Assembly: GCA_002633005.1 (NCBI GenBank)
Contig: NMRA01000056.1
Span: 383,165-443,164 of the forward strand
Direction: 5' to 3'
DNA length: 60,000 nucleotides
From: Phoronis australis
Taxonomy: Eukaryota; Phoronida; Phoronidae
Shown here: positions 1 to 12,400 of the stretch, one piece after another
Numbering within the stretch: the first letter of the stretch is position 1
Layout of the letters: each line of letters starts with the position of its first letter
Position numbers and translations under genes: made by a program
Notes under the pieces: model-generated
The model's database searches: none
What the model was told of the DNA's origin: nothing
Seen by the model: the letters and a program-made list of their open reading frames with translations, nothing else

Positions 1-413
1 ACTCCATTCGTAACCTTGCAACTGGCAACCGCTATCATCTGGCGGATTCCACTCAATTCGCAAAGCCTGACTGATTTGGTGGATTGTGATGTTGTGCACA
101 GGGTTCAGCTGGTTTTCCATAGTTTTTACCACTTTCTCGTCCCAATTGCTACAACCAGCAATCGTACAAGCCTGGACTCCCACAATGTAATATGTCCAAG
201 GAGCCAGCTCAACAAAGGCGTGTGTGACCAAGTTATCAACGGATGATTCGTTGTTCCTATTCGCACTTGGACAATCTGGCTTGAGTGTAAAAACTTTATA
301 ATTAAATTTAATGATGATTCCATTTTGTTGCACACATGTCGGTGAGTTCCAAACGAGGCTTGCTGAACGACTTGTAACATTTAAAACCGTCAGTGCAGGA
401 CGACCAGTTGGTG
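1..413 (-). CDS. Tie-like gene: fused FN3 exon A6+B7, partial
   Basis: The exon opens at acceptor TTTCCTTTCCAG and stays open to the window edge (at least 413 nt). It reads through a type-A FN3 (ASLVWNSPTC, IIIKFNYKVF, an extra cysteine pair in VQACTIAGC, then NWDEKVVKT) straight into the start of a type-B FN3 (LRIEWNPPDDSGCQLQG). Elsewhere in the array an intron separates A from B. The junction MENQLNPVH aligns with the usual EEG|LPSV border without extra residues, so the intron appears cleanly absent. The B7 end and everything beyond lie outside the window. Confidence 0.92.
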
Positions 414-3400
414 CTGGAAAGGAAATGCTCGTATCAATGTGCGAAAACACAGGCTTTTAAGCAAAGAAATTATCTCCGCGTTTCACTGACTTGTAGCCGC
501 CAGCGTCAGTTGGGACTAACTAGCTATTTGGCAATGAACTGCAATTCTGTACACAAGAGAAGTAATTACTACACGCGTTGAGTTTTCACGGACACTGAAT
601 TGAACGAAACTCAGAACACCAATAACAGAATCTGATTCAGTGCATAGATCTCAAAATCCGACTCCATCATTAGTTGCACTGATGCTCATGGTTGCTTGAA
701 GAGGTGGGCACGATTCAAGATAAAACGTTGTTTTCAGAAGAGTTCAGTTACGAGGGAAAACGTACATGTAGCCCCCAAATACCTTTTTGGGAAGTCGCAA
801 CTTTAACGTTTCTCTCTGCTCCCACCAGTACGTGACCTTTTGGTTTCACGTGCACCGCGTAAGTAGAGTAAGCGAAAACGTTTTCAACAGAGGCCCCTAG
901 CGTGCTCTTGTTAACGAAAGTCCACTCCTCTGCAGGTGCAGTTGTATTCGTGCACTGTGCTCGTGATCTTAATTGAAGTCGCCAATAGAAACCTGAAAGC
1001 TGACACCCGTCGTCTTCCGGGGCAGACCAGGAGATCTTCAGGGTCGAAGAACTTTCGCTGACGTTAAGATTCGCTACCATTGGAAGAACTGCAAATTGCA
1101 AAATAAATACGAATTCAGCTGTTCCAGTGGTTCCTCCAGCACCAGTTAGTAAGTATATTACATAATAACATTTGGCATTGTGCCAAAATATGCATGTTAT
1201 TGTAATCAAGCACATTGAGATGTTTGTCAACTTCATTTGTTTATATTTGTTTAGATTGCCTCGTGTACAAAAAGTTGGATCTTACCTTCTTCTACTGTAG
1301 CAACAGTCATAGCAGTGCTCCATGGGCCGTGACCAGCGATTGTGTAGGCACGAACTCGAACTACATAAGAATTGTGAGGAACGAGTCCAGAAATGTTAAC
1401 AGATAAGTCCGTGAAGTTTTTCGTCGTATTGATGCTGGCCGAAGCACATTGCGATCCGTTGTTGAAAACGGAATATTCGTAGTTTAGTATTATTCCATTC
1501 CTGTCCTCACAACTCAGTTCACTGACTTCCAACTGCAGAGATCTGGCTTCAGAAGACACCACCGAAAATGTTACATTGCCGGAAGGTTCTGCAACAAAAC
1601 GCAACAATACGGTCAAGAGTGGTTTTCCCTATGAATACCATAAATATCACGTCGTATTGATCCTTTGACTATTTTGTTGATATCCGCCACTTCTGGTGGT
1701 GAAGTGAGTTGGTACAGAACAACCTACGTGTTGTAGGTATAGATGCACTACCCCATAACACTAGCTAACCATAGATGTTATCAATCTCATGTCAGATGTT
1801 AGAACGAAAACACGGTTAGTTGTAGTCCGGGGTTTGATGGCAGGTATCTTGAACAATATTTTCTTATAAGAATTAAATAATGTATAACATATTTATGAGT
1901 TAAAAGGTCTTTATTTGCCATTGGTCCGTTTCAGGTCGTTCAGGTCTACCGTGTGACATTATTAGCATAGCTATCAAACATTTTAACGCATTAAAATGCA
2001 TGCACACCCAAATGGGTAGTACCTCTCTGCTTCGTTGTAACATTGACACTTTCGACGATACCAGGTAAAGAAGAGCCTCTAGGCTTCATGAAGATGATGT
2101 ATGTCGAATGGGCTGATATGCCAGAAATAGATGCACTCAGTGTGATCTCGTCGACGGAATTCCACTTGGAAGGTATTTCCAGAGAATAATTACACTGTCC
2201 AAGTTGTAGCAGAAGGTACCGCCATTGGAATCCAATGAGTTGACAACCATCATCAGGTGGAGCTTGCCAAGTGATTGTAACCTCGGACTCATTTTCCTCA
2301 GCGGTTAGATTTGATACCGGCCCAAGGACTAAAAAGAAAGCTCCAATACATGCATCGTCAAGGCTGCATTTGTACGTGTGTAACTGTTGTGGCGCTACCA
2401 TTTTGTATACCGTTTTAAAGGAGAAGGGGGCCTTTTTCATGTCATTTTTAGTAAAAATACATTTCGCTGATTACCCTAGACATATGTTCAGTTCATTGAG
2501 GCTTCTCGTAATTTTGTTAATTTAGTCGTGCCCTACTCCGGGAGTGACGTTTAGGGGCATAAGAATTTCCCGCCTACTCCTTTAATCGCTCAAAATTCAA
2601 ATCAGTGACCTGATATTTTGGTCATCGTAACCAATGCATGTCACTACAATTAAACAAAACGAGATAACTAACAGCTGGATGTGTGCATTTAATTTCCACG
2701 ACGTACTTACCCTCTTCCTTAGTGTGTGACGTGACTGCTTCGCTCCATGAACCCGGTCCTGCACTTGTGTAAGCACGGACGCGTGTTACGTACGCATTGC
2801 TCGGTACGAGTCCATTAAAAGCAGTCAATGAGGCATTGAAGAAACCAGTCCTGTTCAGCGTTGCCGAATCACACGATATGCCGTCGTTAGATATCGAATA
2901 TTCGTATTTAATTATCACTCCGTTTCTTTTTTGACAGTCTAGCTCATTGACAAAAATGCTGACAGATCTTGTCGTGGAAGAAATTGGTATCAACGTCACG
3001 TTCTCAGGCTCTGGATACAGAAACACAAACTGATCTACATTTTAAGTCTTGGTGGAAAAGTTTGATTTACTTCAGAGTCACTTACAGCATAAGACCTAAC
3101 GTAAAAGAATTCAAAGAACAAACTGGTATCAAGTAACATTCCGGGCACTAGATACAAGAAATGCTGTGTTTTACATTAAAAGTTACAATGGAAACATTTG
3201 GTAGGTTCTCATTGGCTTTAGAAGTATCAGTTTATAACCAGTCTGATCGGAAGGCAGACCCGACGCTAAAACACACGAAGACCTAGTATATGCCGCCTTA
3301 CGGCCTAAAGTGAATGTACAATACGCTAATGTCTGGCCATTCACGCTAAATCATCGTGGACGAATAGAGCATAAACCCAAATGGAGTCATTGGGATAAAG

Positions 3401-6400
3401 CCTCCCGTGGTAAATTGCAGTGTGATTTGTTATCGCAAAAAGAAGGCTGATCCAACGTCTGACTGGCGTTCACATGTGATTTTTTTCAGACGACGGATCA
3501 GACGTCCAATCTGCCTTCTGACTGGATGACTTATGAACGCTGTATCTGATACGTTTAAATTTTAAGTCTCGTTGAAAATACGTAAATATTCTGTATCCGG
3601 CTTTTAATCAGCATCAACTCTTTTTCAGTACCAATTAATCAAATTAAGCCACAACATTAAACAAAGGCTTTTGTTGTTTTCTGCAACTGACTTCAGTACC
3701 TTTTTCTCTAGTAGTAATGTGGTACGTCTCCACTGCGCCAAAGAGAGAAGCGCCTTTCGGTTTTATATCCATGACGTAAGTAGAATGCGCGAAAACGTGA
3801 TAAATTGAAACATTCAAGCGGTTCATGTCAACATGTTTCCACTCCATTGGGGGTTGTGACGTATTGGCACATTGGCCACGTGACACGAGTTGATACCTCC
3901 AATAGAAACCAGTCAGTTGACAACCAACATCAGATGGAGTGGACCACGTGACCTCCAAAGAAGAATCAGTTTCCTTAACGTGAAGCAGTAATACGGACGG
4001 AAGGGCTGTAGAGAAGACGAAGAAATTTGCATCTAATGATGTTCGGATACCTTAACACAATCGAAATGTGCACTAGAATCATGAAACGCCTTGCTTTAAA
4101 GTAAGAATCATATGCTGTTTTTCAAACTTAACAAGTNNNNNNNNNNNNNNNNNNNNNNNNNNNNNNNNNNNNNNNNNNNNNNNNNNNNNNNNNNNNNNNN
4201 NNNNNNNNNNNNNNNNNNNNNNNNNNNNNNNNNNNNNNNNNNNNNNNNNNNNNNNNNNNNNNNNNNNNNNNNNNNNNNNNNNNNNNNNNNNNNNNNNNNN
4301 NNNNNNNNNNNNNNNNNNNNNNNNNNNNNNNNNNNNNNNNNNNNNNNNNNNNNNNNNNNNNNNNNNNNNNNNNNNNNNNNNNNNNNNNNNNNNNNNNNNN
4401 NNNNNNNNNNNNNNNNNNNNNNNNNNNNNNNNNNNNNNNNNNNNNNNNNNAATGGCGTAGCTAGGATTATAGCACGTCAAGGCAGAAGAACGGCTCTGTC
4501 TCTCCGCCATTACCTCCTTTCTGAACCCGTCTGTGTCACCTCCAGCCACGACAAATTTCGCGCCTCTCCCCCAGTCGTCACCATGCATGTACCGCCCCCT
4601 TCTGCTGTACCGCCCACCTGTCGAGGTGTTGCTTGAGGCGAAGCCCCCCCCCAACCCCCATACCTACACTAGCAAATGTCAAACTTACTCTATCAAACAC
4701 GAACCAAATTCTCCATGATGGCGAAGTCGTAAGGCAGAACACACAATCGAATTGCATGGCTAAAACGTACCGTTAGGCGGCATTGTTGGGAGGTTGAGGG
4801 ACGCGGTGGCAACTAAAAAATGAACTAGTGTTGTTGGGCGTAAATTTGTTAACGACGGAGCTGGACGAAATTGGGGATGATGCGGTGGGAGACAGAATTT
4901 GTAAGATAAGTCTTTAAGTACCAAAGCATACTTTTGTTCATGGATATGGATAAAAGTGATTCCAGTTCTGGACGCTGCTATTAAATCCGTCGGTAGCGAC
5001 AGTCGCTACTGCTGCTTACATAAACGCGATGAAGTATCAAATATGGTTACCTTCTACTGCAGTTTTTATCGTTACATCATCACTCCAAAGACCTGGTCCG
5101 GCACTAGTGTATGCTCGAACTCTTACAGCGTAGACACTATTCGGAGCAAGTCCTGTGATTGTCGTGGACAGGGCAGTGAAGTTAACTGATCTACTGACAC
5201 GTGCTGATGAACACGCGCATGCTCTGTTGAAGACCATATACTCGTACGTTGTAATGCTGCCATGTCTTTCGTTGCAATCCAACTCAGTGACACCAATGTG
5301 CAAAGTTCTTGGTCTTAGAGAATCCGCTGTGAACACTATTTTCCCAGGCACTAAATTTGAGGAATAACGAAACCTCTTCTAGAATTTTATTCATGTTGTA
5401 GGCATAGCTCCGACACAAGAGTATGCAAAGTAAATCGCGTGAACAATACTGGCAATTACGCAAATAAACTTGAAAATAAGAGATGAGTAAAAAACAATAA
5501 TTTATGGATTACGATTCACGTCAGCATAGCAGAAAATAAAACCGCACACGTACCTCTATCCTTTGTCGTTACCGTTACGTTCCTCGCTTCACCAAATAAC
5601 GTATCACCTTTCGGCTTCACAGCTATCTTGTAAGTCGAATCTGCAAACACGTCTTGAATGGTAATATTTAAGGTACTTTTGTCGACGAGCTTCCACTCTT
5701 CAGGAATTCGGAGGGTGTTGTTGCACTGACCACGTGACACGAGCTGATATCTCCAGTAGAAACCAGACAGTTGGCAACTGTCGTCTGTTAGAGTGGACCA
5801 TGTTATCAGTAAAGACTTTTCGTATTCTCTAGCTTGTAATAAAGGAACTGATGGAAGACCTAGAAAGGAACACACATTCATTAAAGATTTAGTACAGAGC
5901 CAAGAAGTATCGAAGTTCCTATTATCTCTTGTCTTTCAAAGAATGATATATATATGTATCACTATAATTTGGCGGTAATCTTTCTCGTATACGTATTTCG
6001 TTGAAGACACGACTTTGATCTGTTTGTAATGGTTTAATTTCAGTTCTTTCAAACTCTTGTCCTTACATCACAACAGTGCAATAAAAATCCAAACGACATC
6101 AGTAGGTAACATAACTTAAAAAGCGATATTTCGAGACACATATCTCATCTTTAGGCTACTATTTACAACTAGTCGGTTTGTCTCAAACGTTGAACAACAT
6201 TATCATGCACAAACATTTACTGGTAATGTTAAAAAAGTGTTCTACAAAAACTGCATGTCCTAAAGTTATGTCCAAGATGAACAAGTTCTAAAGAGCATAA
6301 TCTATAATAATGTAAGCGTGGTTAGTCCTAATGACAAACTAGATGTAATTATTTATTACAAGAATATGAAGACCTCTAATTTAGTGATGAGAAACAATAT

Positions 6401-9400
6401 TTGTCGTGAAAAGGTTTGCACTGTTGCTAGATGTAATGTTGTTTATGAGTTTACTTGTCCCGCGGTCGAATGTTTTCCGTCCTCATCAGAAACAAAATTA
6501 CATTGGGCACACAGCGTGTTCCTTGTCGTGACGACTTTCAATGCATTTACAAAACGGTTCCGTAAAAGACCATTTTCAAAACGTTCATGGTCGCAAGATA
6601 ACTCGTCGACAATACAGTCATTAGATATATTGAAAATGATGTACACAGGTTACGAACATTCAGAGTCGCTTCTAATAATGTTTGAAAAATCCAGTTTGAA
6701 TGAGCAGCTAACTGGAACTCGAAGGACTCTATCATTAATTAGGTGATCTGTAGATTATGTTGCGCAGCAACGTATGTATAGTAATATATGTGTGTTTTTA
6801 TCGTCACAGTTGCGCATACCAACTTCACGTGTTATATTTCATTTGGCATTTCTGATGTGCGTTTCACTGTGAACTAGTTGTAAATAGTAGCCTGAAAATG
6901 AGATATGTGTCTCGAAATATCGCTTTTTGAAATATGTTACCTACTGATATCGTTTGGATTTTTATTGTGATGTACAGACAAGATATCTACTTAGAGACTT
7001 GGAAAGAACTGAAATTAAACAAGTAAACACAGATCAAAGTCGTGTCTTCAATGAAATATGTATGAATATGTGTATCCCTATAATTTGGCATAAATCTTTC
7101 TCGTATACATATTTGGTATTAAGGTGCCACCTCTCGGAGAAGGGTCCTGGGTAAATCCCTTTTTGCTCCCCGTAAATACTACACTGGTTGGTTTAAACAT
7201 TATTTTCCAGTAGATTGTAAGCATACGATTTATATCTTGGAAATGAATATGGCTGAAAGTTCGTCAATTTTGTCTAATAAAAATATGTATGGTTTGAGCC
7301 AACGTTTATTCATATGACCGCGAATACCGTAAGCACGTGGGAAGCATTCACCAGTGCAGACTATATATACAAGACAGAAATACCCACCTTCTTCCAACGT
7401 GTCTGCTACGACGTCATCGCTCCATGGACCTGGTCCAGCTATTGTGTAAGCACGGGCACGAACTGTGTATGAAGTGTGTGGAACAAGTCCCATTATTGTC
7501 GTAGACAGATCTGTGAAATTGCCAATTTTGTTAGTGCGCGCGCTTGCGCACGAGCCGCCGTTGTTGAATACCGCATACTCGTACTGTGTGATCACACCAT
7601 TCCTATCTTGACAATCCAACTCACCGACAGACAGTTGTAGAGATCTTGTTTCAGAATACACATTTTCAACGGTGATTTTTCCAGGCGCTAAAATTGAAAT
7701 AACGCGATTACAGTAGGGCTAACTTTGCAAATTCATAACCAAAAAAAAACATTCACGTCAGTGGGGTTTTCCGGAACGTGCTGTGCTTACAATGGTTTCA
7801 ATGCTGCAACGTTGGTCATTCAAGTTGTAAATTCTAAAGCGAATCTAACTTTCTAGGATAGGCACTAATGCCCGCAGGCCTACTATACGTTACTTCGCCA
7901 ACTGTTGCACAATAACCAGCGGGCTACACAAAATCCACTCTTGTTTTTTCATCTCAGCCCGAATGCCTCAGGCAGAAATGATAGACATGTGCTATAGTGG
8001 ACGAGTTAGTTTTGAAGATAGCCTTCATATTTTCATGAAAACTATTCAGAGAGGAATCAAGTCCACTAACAGTGATTTAGTACATCGACAGGAGAGAATT
8101 ATAGCCTATAAACTTGTCTCGCTCTTTCTAATAGATTGAAAATTTAGCCACTGAAATTCGCGGGTGTGAGACGAGTGCGCTTACCCCGTTCCTTTGTTTT
8201 TATGGTGACATTGACCACTTCCCCAAATAAGGTGTATCCTTTTGGTTTGATAGAAACTGTATACAAGGAATGGGCAAAGACTCCTTGGATGGAAATATTG
8301 AATGTATTTTCATCAACGCGCTGCCATTCTTCAGGTTGCAACTGAAGAGTGTTGCATTGGCCACGTGACACAAGTTGACTTCGCAAATAGAAGCCAGACA
8401 GTTGGCAACCGTTGTCACGCGGAGCGGACCACGTGACCAGCAAAGATGAAGCCATTTCGGTGGCACTTAGTTGTGACACGGAGGGAAGGCCTAAAAAAGA
8501 ATGCATTGAGCTGAGCAAGCATTGAAATGATGCAGATTTATGTAACAACATATTTTTATTTTTCATCATGTTACCATTCTGAAAATTCCTTTTCAAACCT
8601 AACGATATCAACCGTACGAGCCTCCGCTTAACATTGCCCATACCAGTAAGTCTTCACGTTGATGGCACAGAGTACCAAGAAAAACAAGATAGCTAGTCGC
8701 AACCTGAGATTCTAGCATGAACTCTGATGGTTAGAAATTTCCTAAACTCTTTAGTACAACGTATGCGTAGGGTCCAGAAAGAGGGATGTATGCAACGTTT
8801 CCACTGAATACCTCGTCTGCTGATTTTGCTCCAACAACGATTTTCTAGGTCGACTAAGGCTTTGTATTGGCTCTGAGGCAAGTCTTTAAGATTATAGTTT
8901 CTATCAGACTTAGGATGCAAGTAATTTAATATGAAGATATTTTTGAGAGTGATCGAAATACAGACAAAACAGTAAGTGAATACGGTGACATGGTTACATG
9001 GCAGTAGTACGAAGGTGCACTAGTCCGAAGCTATATTGGTCCAAAAATTGATAAGATTTCGGACTCGGGTGTATTTTTCTTATAAGCAGTCATACACAAA
9101 ATTTCGGTTGTTAGTCACACTGGCACAGGTCTATCCACCAAATACAACCGCCCGCCGGATACCAATACACTTTGTGCGTCGAGCAAAAAATCGGACTTCA
9201 AAGCATCCCTTGAGTGGTTACTGCACAACATTCCTAAAACCAGTGCAACTCGAGTGCAGCGCTACACTTGCTACAATGTATCAGCAGGTTTCGTAGACGG
9301 CCCACAAAAATTGCATTGCTGATTCGTGGCTCAGTGCCACCTTACTAATGAGTTAAACCTTAACGGATTAGTGCACCTTCGGACAAGTCCACCTTCGGAC

Positions 9401-12400
9401 TAGTGCACCTTCGGACTTGTGCACCTTTGGACTAGTGTACCTTCTCACTAGTGAGTTGCTCTTGGTGACGGTTACCAATATTTACCTTCTTCCAGCGTAC
9501 TCATTAATACGCCATCACTCCAGGGGCCTGGTCCAACACTTGTGTAAGCACGAACTTTAATCATGTAAGCATTACTTGGGAGAAGTCCTGCGATTGTTGT
9601 GGACAGCTCCGTAAAGTTACCCGTTTTGTGGACACGCGCCGTGGAGCACGAGCTCCCGTTGTTGATAATTGTAAACTCATACTTTGTAACGATACCCTTC
9701 TTTAGTTGACAGCTCGTCTCGGTGATCGTTAGTTGTAGAGAATGGGTTGATGCAGATGAGGTAAATGCTGGCTTCACCGATAGTGCTAAGCAGGGAAGAA
9801 ATGTTGAACAATACAGCATAGCAGATCTGAGGACAAAAATAAGATTTTCACTAACTGGGTGATCAAATGAGTGCAATGAGTCGATTTTGAACTGTTGCTC
9901 AGAGCTTATGGCGACTCGCAGTTTTATTTATGTGGATTCTGATCTTTAGGCTGCATTAAAATTACCAGTTAATAAGCCTATCGCTTTGTATACATCATAA
10001 TCTAAAATGAAGTACACGTACCAGCTTCCTTTGTTCTAACAGTGACACTGGTCATGTCTCCAGGCAGTGAAGGTACAACTGGCCTCACCGTTATCAAGTA
10101 GATGGAATAGGGTATAATTTCAGAGAGAATCACTTCACTAGTATTCCTGCCAACGGTCATCCATTGCTTGGCCTGTTGACCCGTTGCATTGCAGTGGCCG
10201 CGAGACACCAGCTGGTACCGCCACTGGAACCCAGTTGGGACAGTACAATACTTTTCGGATGACGCTGTCCACGAAACAGTAATGGCCGCGTTAACTTCTT
10301 TAGCCTCTAGGTTTTGCACAGAGATGGGATCTGGTGCAGAGAAAGAGTGAGACCAAAAATGCCTCGCATCTAGCACTAACCCTACTTGATACGGTTGATT
10401 TGAATCAACAAAACGACATTGAAATCGTTTAAAATGTATCTAAAGCCTCCATCATGCAAGACAAGAGGTACAATAGGTTTTGGACATCGAATCTTTTGAA
10501 CAGCAATACAAACCGTTGGAGTTCTGATTGCATTTGCCATGTGAACAGAGTTCTGTTTTTTGCATAAATGGTAATTGGGTGGGAGCAAACCTTCACGGAA
10601 AGCATGTTCTGTATTTTGAGGATTAATTAGTTATCAAATCCCGATGGAGTCTGCGGATTATTGGCGAAATTTGATATGCGGAATTAACAAAAGATGAAAA
10701 GTGATAAATAAACTCTTTAGCTTAATTAGTGCGTCCATAAACTCGTGTAAAATGCTTTAGCGATCAAAAAACGATTGATATCTCGGCTAACAAATCAGTG
10801 GCGTATCTGCCATTTCAAATGAAGTACACAGATTTTCATAAACCTGGAAGATAACTCTAGAGGATGACATTGGAGATTTTGCTACAATCTTGATAATCCC
10901 ATGCCACTTAAAACGGATATAAACCCGCGTTTTGTCCAAGAAGCGACTTTGACTTAAACCACTTACCGCGATAAAATTGGCCCTTACTCAGATGGGAAGT
11001 GATTTCCGGGTTTGCAAAGAACTGACAGTTCAATATTCATTGAGATCATGATCGGCGAATAAAATGACCCGCCGTGACAAGCCAACTTGTAGAGCCTGGC
11101 CACGAGCAATAACGAACTGTTAGTTATTTCGAAGCCTTAAGATGGTCTCTAACTTGACTGAGGAATAGTTTTAGGCAATCTGATAACCATGAGTGGTTTA
11201 AATCAAAATGTGTTTCTGGTGACTGAAGGCCCGTTTATAATCCCGCGAACGAAAACCTCAGATGTTGTCGTTAGATTTGCTCGATCAGAAAGTGCACTTC
11301 AGCTGAAGGGTTATGCAATGTTTCCATGGCTCCAAAGACTAATTATTCTTGTTTCTTATTTGCGTTTCTGGAATGGTTTATGACACAGTAATGGCAGTTA
11401 ATTCAAAATTCAAGATTCTATCAGGATATCAAAGAGCCAGCGTGCAGGAAAAATCCGGTATATCTGAAAAACGCCAACGAGCAAAATTTATATGCTCAAA
11501 GTTTTGCATGGCGAATGGTTTAGGTGAATGGCTGTATATGGATTATAAATTAAACGAAATACGTCATAAAGGATCTTACATGGAGTGATTTCCGTTTCAA
11601 GACTTGGTTTGCCTATATGTCCCGACGCCAACTGTATTCTTACACGTACATAGTATGTAGCGCAGGGGTCCAACCCGGTGATAGTTTGGGTAATGAAGGG
11701 GTCATTTTCAATTGTAGTCTCAGAGTGGAATGCCCACTGTCCAGTTGCACCAGTTTTCATCTCCAATATGTATTTTTGGACTTGCCCACTGCCGTGATCC
11801 CTTTCTCTTGTCCAGTTTTTCCACTGAACCATCAAGTCGCTTGGTCGTCTATTTAGGACAACGACTGGATTATTCAGTCGAGCACATTCTACAAGAACAT
11901 TTCACACGTTGTACATAAAATCTTGACGTATTAACAACCATAACCAGTTAACATGCACGGTTAGTGAAGATAGTTGACTTAATATCGCTGATCTGTCGGG
12001 CATTAACATCAAGTAAAAACCTACACTATCAATTCTTGGTACATCCAAAAGGAGTCGTGACTTATACTGTACGATGCACTTTAGCACAGCTTAAATTCTT
12101 CACGTTTCAGGCTACGACACAATTGTAACTCCTTAGTGAGACCTATAAAGCGTTGCTCCAGTATAACTAACAACAGTTGCGTCCAAAATACGGCACGCAC
12201 CAACAGTTATCAACCATACACTGACCACAGATATTGCGCTGTTGCTCCTTATAAGTAATGGTGATAACGATGATGAGGACGAAGATGACGACAATGATGA
12301 GGATGACAGTGATGACGCTGTTGATAATGACAATGATGTTGAGGATGGTGATGCTGGCGAAGACCTTGATGGTGGTGGTGACCACGCTGGTGGTGACGGA

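Noticed and set aside
4079-4654. Open frames crossing the run of N on both strands
   Set aside because: The frames are open only because the gap cannot hold stops; flanking residues are low-complexity repeat.
9036-9296. 86-codon plus-strand frame in the intron before FN3 A1
   Set aside because: No recognisable domain; opposite in strand to the host gene and flanked by minisatellite units.
12167-12260. Possible remnant of a third EGF (CGQCMVDNCWCVPYFGRNC)
   Set aside because: The spacing before the last Cys is one residue short, the upstream sequence is microsatellite and no acceptor gives the required phase. It may be chance.
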